Assembly (NCBI RefSeq): GCF_012034175.1
Contig: NZ_JAATEJ010000013.1
Location: forward strand, 62,001-126,000
Direction of reading: 5' to 3'
DNA length: 64,000 nt
Source: Actinacidiphila epipremni
GTDB lineage: Bacteria; Actinomycetota; Actinomycetes; Streptomycetales; Streptomycetaceae
A program made the position numbers and the translations under genes. The notes below the pieces were generated by a model. The model saw only the letters and a list, made by a program, of their open reading frames with translations, made no database searches and was not told where the DNA came from. Shown here in pieces: positions 1 through 8,000 of the stretch (position 1 is the stretch's first letter; every line of letters begins with the position of its first letter).

Positions 1-1155
1 CTGACCGGGCTGCGCTTCGTCGCGGCCTTCCTGGTCTTCGCCTTCCACGCCACCTTCCTGCCGTCGCGTTACATCGGCGGCGGCCTGGGCGACACCCTCG
101 GCGACATCCTGGCCAAGGCCGGTTTCTACGGGGTGTGCTTCTTCTTCGTCCTCAGCGGCTTCGTGCTGACCTGGTCGGCCCGGGCGGACGACACCGCGCC
201 GCGGCTGTGGCGCCGCCGCCTGGTCAAGATCTACCCCAACCACCTGGTCACCTTCGTGGCGGCGGCGGTGCTGATGGGCATCGCCTCGCAGAAGATCATC
301 GCCGACCAGGCCGTGGAAAACCTCTTCCTCGTCCAGTCGTGGGTGCCGGACCTGGCGACCACCAACTCGATGAACGGCGTGAGCTGGTCGCTGTCGTGCG
401 AGGCGTTCTTCTACCTGTCCTTCCCGCTGCTGCTGCTCGTGGTGCGGCGCATCCCGGCCCGGCACCTGTGGACGGCGCTGGCCGCCGTCGCGGTGCTCGC
501 GGTGCTGCTGCCGCTGGTCGCGCAGTACGCGATCGGCGGCGCGAAGCTGCCGGGCATCGCCTCGGGGCAGTATTCGTTCGAGCAGATCTGGTTCGTGTAC
601 TTCTTCCCGCCGGTGCGCGCCCTGGAGTTCGTGCTGGGCATGCTGCTGGCGCGGATCGTGCAGACCGGCCACTGGCCGCGGGTCGGCCTGCTGCCGGCGC
701 TGGCGATCGCGGTCGGCGGCTACGTGGTCGTCTCGCACCTGCCGTATCTGTTCTCGGTGGGCGGCCCGGCGGCGCTGCCGCTGGTCCCGCTGGTCGCGGC
801 GGCGGCGCTGGCCGACGTGGGCGCCAAGCCGACCGGCGGGCTGCGCAGCCGCGTCCTGGTGCGGCTCGGCGAGGTGTCCTTCGCCTTCTACATGGTGCAC
901 AGCCTGGTGGTCGACTACGGCTACCGGTGGCTGGTCTCCCACCACACCTGGTCCCCCGCGGCCGGCGTCGGCGTGACGCTCGTCGCGCTCGCGCTCTCCC
1001 TGGCCCTGGCCCACGCGCTGTTCAGCTGGGTCGAGACCCCGCTCGTACGGCGCCTGTCCACGCCCCGGTCCCGTCCCACGGCGGTGCCGTCCGCGCCGGC
1101 GCCCGCGACCGCACCGGTCGGGGCCGGCCCCGCAGTCCTGGAGGTCAAGGAATGA
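1..1155 (+). CDS. Membrane O-acyltransferase (acyltransferase-3 family), 5' end outside window
   Basis: This is an integral membrane acyltransferase of the acyltransferase-3 family, whose members move acyl groups to hydroxyls of sugars, macrolides or cell-wall glycans. The frame is open from base 1, so the first codons are missing, probably only 10-20 residues. Early in the visible part is the family's His in the first membrane segment (F-A-F-H-A-T), followed by the FFFVLSGF segment and the basic RRRLVKIYP loop. About ten hydrophobic segments follow, ending in a polar Ala/Pro-rich tail. The stop overlaps the ATG of the P450 (ATGA, 1152-1155), so the two are probably cotranslated. Position at the head of a tailoring operon suggests a role in decorating the polyketide; the acyl donor and target cannot be read from sequence. 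It could also be an unrelated neighbour captured by the operon. Confidence 0.85.
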   Translation: MTGLRFVAAFLVFAFHATFLPSRYIGGGLGDTLGDILAKAGFYGVCFFFVLSGFVLTWSARADDTAPRLWRRRLVKIYPNHLVTFVAAAVLMGIASQKIIADQAVENLFLVQSWVPDLATTNSMNGVSWSLSCEAFFYLSFPLLLLVVRRIPARHLWTALAAVAVLAVLLPLVAQYAIGGAKLPGIASGQYSFEQIWFVYFFPPVRALEFVLGMLLARIVQTGHWPRVGLLPALAIAVGGYVVVSHLPYLFSVGGPAALPLVPLVAAAALADVGAKPTGGLRSRVLVRLGEVSFAFYMVHSLVVDYGYRWLVSHHTWSPAAGVGVTLVALALSLALAHALFSWVETPLVRRLSTPRSRPTAVPSAPAPATAPVGAGPAVLEVKE

Positions 1156-2372
1156 CCGAGACGACCACGGCCCCCGCCGGCGCCCCGGAGGTCCCGGAGT
1201 ACCCGCTCCCGCGCAGCTGCCCCTACCACCCGCCGGCCGGCTACGACCGCTACACCGCCGAGGGCCCGGTGACCCGGGTGCGGCTCTACAACGGCCGCCA
1301 GGTGTGGGCCGTCAGCGGCCACGCCGAGGCCCGGCAGGTGCTGCTGGACGCGGCGACGTACTCCTCGGACCGCATCCACCCGCACTTCCCGGCGCTCGCG
1401 CCGCGCTTCGAGTCGGCCCGCAAGGTCCGCAACTTCATCGGCATGGACCCGCCGGACCACACCGTGCAGCGCAAGATGATGCTGTCGACGTTCACCGTCA
1501 AGAAGGTCGCGCAGCTGCGGCCGGGCATCCAGAAGCTCGTCGACGACCTGATCGACCGGATCGAGGAGCGCGGCCCGGTCGCCGACCTGGTGCCCGACTT
1601 CGCGCTGCCGGTGCCGTCGATCGTCATCTGCGAGCTGCTGGGCGTGCCGTACGACGACCACGCCTTCTTCGAGCAGCAGTCGCGCCGCGTCGTGACCGGC
1701 TCGACGACGCTGGAGGACAGCGCGGCGGCCTTCGGCGAGCTGAGCCGCTACCTGGACGGGCTGATCCGGCGCAAGCAGGCCGAGCCCGGTGACGGGCTGC
1801 TGGACACGCTCATCGCCGAGCAGGTCGACACCGGCGCGCTGACCCGCCGCGACCTGGTCGACATCGCGCTGCTGCTGCTCGTGGCGGGGCACGAGACGAC
1901 CGCAAGCGCGATCGCGCTGGGCGTGGTGACGCTGCTGGAGAACCCCGACCAGCTCGCCGCGCTGCGCGCCGACGCCTCGCTGCTGCCGACCGCGGTGGAG
2001 GAGCTGCTGCGGTTCATGGCGATCGCGGACGGCGTCGCCCGGTTCGCCACCGTCGACACGGAGCTGGCCGGGCACCGGATACGGGCCGGAGACGGGGTCG
2101 TGGTGGTGATCTCCACCGCCAACCGCGACGAGCGGGCCTTCGCCGGGGGCGACGCCTTCGACGTGGCGCGCGGGGCGCGCAACCACATCTCCTTCGGGCA
2201 CGGGGTGCACCAGTGCATCGGCCAGAACCTGGCCAGGGCGGAGATGGAGATCGCGCTGAGCACGCTCTTCCGCCGGCTGCCCGGCATCCGGCTGGAGGTG
2301 CCGTCGCGGCGGCTGCCGCTGAAGGAGGCCGGCGGGGTGCAGGGCGTGTGGGAGCTGCCCGTCACCTGGTGA
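1152..2372 (+). CDS. Cytochrome P450 (CYP105-like, tailoring)
   Basis: A 406-residue soluble bacterial P450, likely to hydroxylate or epoxidise the polyketide using electrons from the ferredoxin encoded next. The I-helix oxygen-activation motif AGHETT is at residues 245-250, and the heme-ligand motif FGHGVHQCIGQNLARAE has its axial Cys at about residue 355 (codon at 2214). The N-terminal SCPYHPPAGY and C-terminal ELPVTW are typical of the CYP105/107-like actinobacterial group. The ATG at 1152 overlaps the acyltransferase stop and has a strong GGAGG a few bases upstream. It is clearly related to the second P450 of this cluster (minus strand, 38997-40232), which shares nearly the same N-terminal and heme motifs, suggesting duplication and specialisation. 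Substrate is not predictable from sequence; an epoxidation or oxidation of the triene region would fit an abyssomicin-type pathway. Confidence 0.95.
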   Translation: MTETTTAPAGAPEVPEYPLPRSCPYHPPAGYDRYTAEGPVTRVRLYNGRQVWAVSGHAEARQVLLDAATYSSDRIHPHFPALAPRFESARKVRNFIGMDPPDHTVQRKMMLSTFTVKKVAQLRPGIQKLVDDLIDRIEERGPVADLVPDFALPVPSIVICELLGVPYDDHAFFEQQSRRVVTGSTTLEDSAAAFGELSRYLDGLIRRKQAEPGDGLLDTLIAEQVDTGALTRRDLVDIALLLLVAGHETTASAIALGVVTLLENPDQLAALRADASLLPTAVEELLRFMAIADGVARFATVDTELAGHRIRAGDGVVVVISTANRDERAFAGGDAFDVARGARNHISFGHGVHQCIGQNLARAEMEIALSTLFRRLPGIRLEVPSRRLPLKEAGGVQGVWELPVTW

Positions 2373-2437
2373 CGGGGTGTCCGCCGGTACGCGGGCGGCG
2401 GTGCTGGAGGTCCGCCGGTGCGCCGGACGGACCGGGT

Positions 2438-2490
2438 GGCCGGTCGCCGGTGCGCGGCGGGTGAGGGGCCGGTCGCCGGTGGGCGGCGGG
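2438..2490 (+). repeat. 24-bp direct repeat pair in the P450-ferredoxin spacer
   Basis: Two copies of a 24-bp GC-only unit differing at one base occupy 2438-2461 and 2467-2490, in the 196-bp gap between the P450 stop and the ferredoxin start. The rest of the gap is very GC-rich and I see no convincing promoter or gene in it. Slippage or short duplication in a spacer is the simplest explanation. Confidence 0.6.
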
Positions 2491-2568
2491 CGGACGTAAG
2501 GGACAGGTGCGGGCGGTGCCCGCCAGGAGGTGGCCGCCCGGCGGGGGCGGCCGGAGGAGGAGGCGCGG

Positions 2569-2772
2569 ATGCGCATCACGGCGGATTCCGACAGGTGCCT
2601 GGGCGCCGGGCAGTGCGTGCTGTCCGCGCCCGACCGGTTCGACCAGTCGGACGAGGGCACCGTACTGGTCCTCGACCCGCGGGTGGACGGCGACGAGGAC
2701 GCCTCGCGGCTGCGCGAGACCGTCGCGCTGTGTCCCTCGCAGGCCATCGCACTCGTGGCGGAGGAGGGCTGA
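2569..2772 (+). CDS. Ferredoxin, 3-cysteine ([3Fe-4S]-type)
   Basis: A 67-residue ferredoxin that should pass electrons to the P450(s) of the cluster. Only three cysteines are present, C10, C16 and C55 (the last in L-C-P-S), and the position where a fourth ligand would sit in the first loop is Gly/Ala (CLGAGQC). That is the usual pattern of the single-cluster [3Fe-4S] ferredoxins that accompany actinobacterial P450s. The ATG at 2569 is chosen because a long GGAGGAGGA runs just upstream; a GTG at 2530 would add 13 low-complexity residues with no better ribosome site. No ferredoxin reductase gene is in the window, so a general cellular one is presumably used. Confidence 0.93.
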   Translation: MRITADSDRCLGAGQCVLSAPDRFDQSDEGTVLVLDPRVDGDEDASRLRETVALCPSQAIALVAEEG

Positions 2773-2774
2773 CG

Positions 2775-3659
2775 ATGCCGGTGACCGGACGGCTGGTCGA
2801 CGCGCTCGCCGACTACCGCGCGGCGCCGCTGGCGCTGCACCGGCTCCCGCCCGTGCCGGGCGTGCGGGTCAGACAGGAGCTCGTCCCCGGGCCGTCCGGC
2901 GCGCCCGACGTCCTGGTGCGGGTCTACCGGCCCGACGACACGACGGCCGCGCTGCCCGCGGTGCTGTGGATCCACGGCGGCGGCTTTGTCCTGGGCGGCA
3001 TCGACTCGGTGCACCTGAGCGCCGCCCAGGCCGCTGCCGCCGCCTCCGCGGTCGTCGTCGCCGTACGCTACCGGCTCGCGCCCGAGGCGCGGTTCCCCGC
3101 GCCGCTCGACGACTGCTACGCCGCCCTGACGTGGCTGGCCGGCAACACCGCCGAGGTCGGGGCCGATCCGGCGCGGCTGGCCGTCGCGGGCGGCAGCTCC
3201 GGCGGGGCGCTCGCGGCGGGCCTCACGCTGCTGGCGCGCGACCGCGGCGGGCCGCGGCTCACCTTCCAGCACCTGAGCACACCGGTGCTGGACGACCGGC
3301 TGACCAGCGGGTCCATGACGGCGTTCACGGACACGCCGATCTGGAACCGGCGGCTGGCGGAGGAGAGTTGGCAGCTGTACCTGGGCGACCTGGTGGGCGA
3401 CGCGCCCGTCTACGCGGCGCCCGCGCGGGCGGCGGACCTCAGCGGGCTGCCGCCCGCGTACATCTCCACCGCGCAGTTCGACCCGCTGCGCGACGAGGGC
3501 ATCGCGTACGCGCTGCGGCTCGCGGACGCCGGTGTGCCCGTGGAGCTGCACAACTTCCCCGCCGAATACCACGCGTTCGGGCAGGGCGGCGACCCGCGCG
3601 ACCAGCGGCGGATCGGTGCGGAGCACCTCCAGGCGCTGCGCCGCGGGCTGCACCCGTGA
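2775..3659 (+). CDS. Alpha/beta hydrolase, HSL (family IV) esterase type
   Basis: A 294-residue alpha/beta hydrolase of the hormone-sensitive-lipase-like esterases. The oxyanion motif HGGG is at residues 67-70. The nucleophile elbow is GSSGG with Ser142 as the probable nucleophile, and Asp236 (FDPLRDEG) and His266 (EYHAF) complete the triad, so the enzyme should be active. It starts 2 bp after the ferredoxin stop and overlaps the next gene by GTGA, so it is in the same operon. Its job in the pathway is not clear. Possibilities are removal of an acyl group installed by the upstream acyltransferase, an editing or release hydrolase substituting for the missing thioesterase, or an acyl-eliminating step in tetronate formation. 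The known tetronate hydrolases are alpha/beta hydrolases too, but I cannot say they share the HGGG subtype. Confidence 0.88.
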   Translation: MPVTGRLVDALADYRAAPLALHRLPPVPGVRVRQELVPGPSGAPDVLVRVYRPDDTTAALPAVLWIHGGGFVLGGIDSVHLSAAQAAAAASAVVVAVRYRLAPEARFPAPLDDCYAALTWLAGNTAEVGADPARLAVAGGSSGGALAAGLTLLARDRGGPRLTFQHLSTPVLDDRLTSGSMTAFTDTPIWNRRLAEESWQLYLGDLVGDAPVYAAPARAADLSGLPPAYISTAQFDPLRDEGIAYALRLADAGVPVELHNFPAEYHAFGQGGDPRDQRRIGAEHLQALRRGLHP

Positions 3660-4858
3660 CGACGGAAGAGGCCGGGCCGCCCGGGTCGCGGGCGCGGCTG
3701 CGACCGCCGTCACGGCCGGGGCTGCGGGTCGGTGTCGGGTACCTCAACTTCGTGGCCTCGCCCGAAACGGCCGACGCCCGGGGGCTGTTCGGCGAACTGC
3801 TGGACGACGCGGTGTGGGCGGACGGCGCCGGGTTCGCCGGGCTGTGGGTGACCGAGCACCACTTCTCGACCTACAGCCTCACCTCCTCGCCGCTGCTGCT
3901 GCTCGCGCAGGTCGCCGCGGTCGCGCCGCGGCTGCGGCTCGGCACATCGGTGCTGGTGCTGCCGCTGTGGGACCCGGTGCGGCTGGCGTGCGACGTGTCG
4001 AGCCTGGACGTGCTGTCCGGCGGGCGGCTGGACATCGGGATCGGGCGCGGCTACCAGCCGCACGAATTCGCCGTGTTCGGCCGCTCGCCGCAGGACAGCC
4101 GGGCGCGGTACGAGGAGACGGCGCTGGCGCTGCGGGCCCTGCTGGGCGCGCGGGACAGCACCTTCGCGGGCACGCGGCACCGGCTCGACGTGCCGGCGAC
4201 GGTGCTGCCGCGCACGGTGCAGCGACCGCATCCGCCGATCTGGGCGGCGGCCCTGAGCCCCGACTCGGTCGCCTTCGCGGTGCGGGAGGGCTTCCACTTC
4301 ATGGTCAACGCGGCGATGCCGGAGAAGGCGGTGCTGGAGCACTGCCGCAGGGTGCGGCGGGCGCTGGCGGACGAGGCGGGGGCGGCGGGATCTGCGGGCT
4401 CGGCGGCGGCTGGGGGTTCGGCGAGGTCTGTGGGCTCAGCGGCGGGTTCGGCGGCGGGCGAGGGTGGTGCCGGTGTGCGGGAGATCGCCGTCAACCGGTT
4501 CCTCCACGTCGGTACGGACCCGGCGCTCCGGCGACTTGCCGTGCGGGAAGTGGCTCGGCAACTTGCCACGTCCAAGGCGCTCGCCGAGGGCGGTGCGCCG
4601 GTCGGCGGGGCGGCGCCGGCCCCGCTGCCGGAGGAGCTGACGGCGGACGAACTCGCCGCGGCCGAGGAGCTGTTGGTCGCCGGGACGCCGGACGAGGTGA
4701 CCGAGCAGCTGGCGCGGTACGCGGACGCCGGGGCCACGTACCTCATCGCCGGCTTCCGCTACGGCCTCTTCCCGTCCGAGGCCGCCCGTGCCTCGATGCG
4801 GGCCTTCGCGGCGCGCTGCCTGCCGCGGCTCGCGGCCGGGTCGGCCGTACAGCCGTGA
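3656..4858 (+). CDS. Luciferase-like (LLM) flavin-dependent monooxygenase
   Basis: A 400-residue member of the bacterial-luciferase-like superfamily, expected to use reduced FMN and O2 and so to need a flavin reductase supplied elsewhere. Family signatures visible are the N-terminal GVGYLNF strand, WVTEHHF around residue 60, the LRLGTSVLVLPLWDPVR segment, DVLSGGRLDIGIGRGYQP, and a C-terminal G-T-P-D-E-V. The GTG start at 3656 overlaps the hydrolase stop (GTGA). Between about 4372 and 4470 a low-complexity Ala/Gly/Ser stretch interrupts the barrel where relatives would be expected to have a short loop; it looks like an in-frame microsatellite expansion. Enzymes of this family in polyketide clusters do Baeyer-Villiger, hydroxylation or epoxidation chemistry, and flavin monooxygenases are reported in abyssomicin-type clusters. 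The exact reaction here is inference. Confidence 0.88.
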   Translation: MTTEEAGPPGSRARLRPPSRPGLRVGVGYLNFVASPETADARGLFGELLDDAVWADGAGFAGLWVTEHHFSTYSLTSSPLLLLAQVAAVAPRLRLGTSVLVLPLWDPVRLACDVSSLDVLSGGRLDIGIGRGYQPHEFAVFGRSPQDSRARYEETALALRALLGARDSTFAGTRHRLDVPATVLPRTVQRPHPPIWAAALSPDSVAFAVREGFHFMVNAAMPEKAVLEHCRRVRRALADEAGAAGSAGSAAAGGSARSVGSAAGSAAGEGGAGVREIAVNRFLHVGTDPALRRLAVREVARQLATSKALAEGGAPVGGAAPAPLPEELTADELAAAEELLVAGTPDEVTEQLARYADAGATYLIAGFRYGLFPSEAARASMRAFAARCLPRLAAGSAVQP

Positions 4859-5002
4859 CCGGAAGCCCGCCCTCCCCGCTTTAGCGCGCCCAAAGAGCAC
4901 CGTTAGGCCCCGCAACGACGCTGGCCGGACGTGATAGCGCAGGAACACCTGTGCGTCACGGACTGTATGTGCCCGTCGTCGACGAGGGAGCCGGTAGCCC
5001 AG
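4859..5002 (+). promoter_or_regulatory. Upstream region of the first PKS gene
   Basis: This 144-bp gap separates the tailoring genes from PKS1 and holds the only clearly less GC-rich stretch nearby (about 4878-4906, with TTTAGC and GTTAGG as possible -10-like elements). No clean -35/-10 pair is visible. The gap could contain a PKS promoter, or the whole run from position 1 may be one transcript. Confidence 0.3.
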
Positions 5003-8000
5003 ATGCGCACAGATCCCGCAGCCCGTTCGCAGTCGCCCGCCGGATCGTCCTCCGCCGGGGTCGGACCGGTCGCCGTCGTGGGTGCCGCGTGCCGGCTGCC
5101 CGGGGCGCCGGACGTCGCGGCCTTCTGGGAGCTGCTGGTACGCGGCGGGGACGCCGTCGGCGAGGCCCCGGCCGGCCGCGACCTGGGCGACGGCCCGCGG
5201 CGCGGCGCCTTCCTCGACGAGGTCGACCGCTTCGACGCCGAGTTCTTCGGCATCGGCCCGCGCGAGGCCGCCGCGACCGACCCGCAGCAGCGGCTGCTGC
5301 TCGAACTGGGCTGGGAGGCGCTGGAGAACGCCCGCATCGTGCCCGCCGCGCTCGCCGGCACACGCACCGCCGTCTTCACCGCCGCGCTGTGGGACGACTA
5401 CGCGGCCCTGCACCACCGGGCCGGCGCCGCCGCGCTCGGCCGGCACGCGATGACGGGACTGGCGCGCGGGGTGCTGGCCAACCGGCTGTCGTATGTGCTG
5501 GGGCTGGCCGGCCCGAGCCTGACGGTGGACTCGGCGCAGTCGTCCTCGCTGGTCGCGGTGCACCTGGCGTGCGAGAGCCTGCGCCGCGGCGAGTCGGACC
5601 TGGCGATCGTCGGCGGCGTCAACCTCGTTCTGGGTCCGGACAGTTCGGCCGCGAGCGCGGTCTTCGGCGCGCTGTCGCCGGACGGTGTGTGCCGGACGTT
5701 CGACGAGCGCGCCAACGGCTATGTGCGGGGCGAGGGCGGCGTCGCGCTGGTCCTCAAGCCGCTGGCGGCGGCGCTCGCCGACGGCGACCGGGTGCTGTGC
5801 ACGCTGCTGGGCAGCGCGGTCAACAACGACGGTGCGACGCCGGGCCTGACCGTGCCGGACCGGGCCGCCCAGGAGGACGTGGTGCGCGCCGCCCACCGCC
5901 GCGCGGGCACCTCGCCCGCGTCGGTGCAGTACGTCGAACTGCACGGCACCGGAACGCCGGTGGGCGACCCGATCGAGGCCGCCGCGCTCGGCGCCGCGTT
6001 GGGCGCCGGGCGGGATGCCGGCGACCCGCTGCTGGTGGGCTCGGTCAAGACGAACGTGGGTCATCTGGAGGGCGCCGCGGGCCTGGTGGGGCTGCTCAAG
6101 ACCGCGCTGGCCGTCCGGCACGGCCGCATCCCGGCGAGCCTGCACTTCAGGACGCCGCCGGCCACGATCCCGCTGGCCGAGCTGCGGCTGGACGTCGTCA
6201 CGGAGACCAGGAGCTGGCCGCGCGGGGACGGGCAACTGCTGGCGGGCGTCAGCTCGTTCGGGATGGGCGGCACGAACTGCCATGTGGTGGTGGGGTCGGT
6301 GACCGCCGACGTCGTCGCGGCGGGTTCCCCGGGCCCGGGCGGGTCCGCGGCGGCCGGCTCGGCGGCGGGTGGGACCGCGCAGGAGGGCGCGGGCGAGGGC
6401 GGGCTGCTGCCGTGGCTGGTCTCGGGGCGCGGGGCCGAGGCGCTGCGCGGGCAGGCGGCGCGGCTGCGCGACCGGGTGCGCTCGGCCACGGAACCCGGTG
6501 CCGGGGAGCGCGGCGAGGAGCGGGGCGGCGAGCGGGCCGTGGACGCGGCCTACGCGCTGGCCGCGACCCGTACGCACTTCGCCGACCGGGCCGTCGTGCT
6601 GGCCGCCGACCACGCGGCGGCGGGCGAGGCGTTCGACGCGCTCGCGGAGGGGCGACCGCACCCGGCGGTGGTACGCGGCCAGGCTGCCGCGTCCGGCGGG
6701 GTGGCGTTCGTCTTCTCCGGGCAGGGCAGCCAACGCCCCGGTATGGGCAAGGAGTTGTACGAGGCGTATCCGGCGTACGCGGCGGCGTTCGACGAGGTCT
6801 GCGCGGCCCTCGACCCGCACCTCGACCGGCCGCTGCGCCCACTCGTCCTCGACGGCGACGAGTCGATCCACCGGACGCAATACGCCCAGCCCGCGCTCTT
6901 CGCCCTCCAAGTCGCCCTTGTCCGGCTGCTGGAGAGCTGGGGCATCACGCCCGACGTCCTCGCCGGGCACTCCCTCGGCGAGCTCACCGCCGCCCACGTC
7001 GCGGGCGTGCTCACCCTGGCGGACGCGGCCCGACTGGTCGCCGCCCGGGCCCGGTTCATGGGCGAGGCCACGCCCGGCGGCGCGATGACCGCGCTGGAGG
7101 CGACCGAGGACGAGGTCCGGCCGCTGCTGGACGAGACCGCCGTCTCGATCGCCGCCGTCAACACCCCCTCGAACCTGGTGGTTTCCGGCGACCCGGAGGC
7201 CGTGCAGCGCATCACCGGGCATTTTGCCGCGCTCGGCCGCCGCACCCGCGCCCTCACCGTCAGCCACGCCTTCCACTCCCCGCACATGGAGCCGGTCCTG
7301 GACCGCTTCCATGTCGCGGCCCTGGGCGTCGCCTACCGGGCACCCCGTATCGCGCTGCTCACCAGCGGCGACCCGACGAGCGCCGCGTATTGGACCGAGC
7401 ACATCCGCGGCACGGTCCGCTACCACGACGCCGTCCAGGCCCTCACCTCCCGCTACCACCCCGCCGCCACGCTGGAGATCGGCCCGGACGCCGCCCTCAC
7501 CCCGCACACCCCCGACGCCGTCCCGCTGCTGCGCCGCAAGAAGGCCGAGCCGGAGACCGTGCTGCGCGCCCTCGCGGCGGCGCATGTCCGGGGTGCGGCG
7601 GTGAACTGGGCGGCGCTGCTGGGCAGTCGGGGCGGCCGGCCGGTGGACCTGCCGACGTACGCCTTCCAGCGGCAGCGCTACTGGCTGGACTCCGTCGCGG
7701 CCTCCCCGGCGCCGGTGCGACGGCCGCAGGCGGTGCCCGAGGCCGGCGAGAGCCCCGCGCCCACCGCGCCCGAGCCCGCGGCGCTGCTGGACCTGGTCCG
7801 TACGCACACGGCGATCGTGCTCGGGCATGTGACCGCCGAGGCCGTGGACACCGAACGGACCTTCAAGGACCTGGGGTTCGACTCGCTCGCGTCCGTCGAG
7901 TTGCGCGACCGGCTCCAGGAGGCCACCGGGGTCGGGCTGCCGTCGGCGCTGGTCTACAACCACCCGACGCCCGAGGCCGTCGTACGGCTGCTGCGCGAGC

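Noticed and set aside
1-4858. Tetronate-forming genes (FabH-like, FkbH-like, stand-alone ACP) in the tailoring block
   Set aside because: None of the five genes has the KASIII, HAD-FkbH or ACP motifs; only the alpha/beta hydrolase could belong to such a set and its subtype is uncertain.
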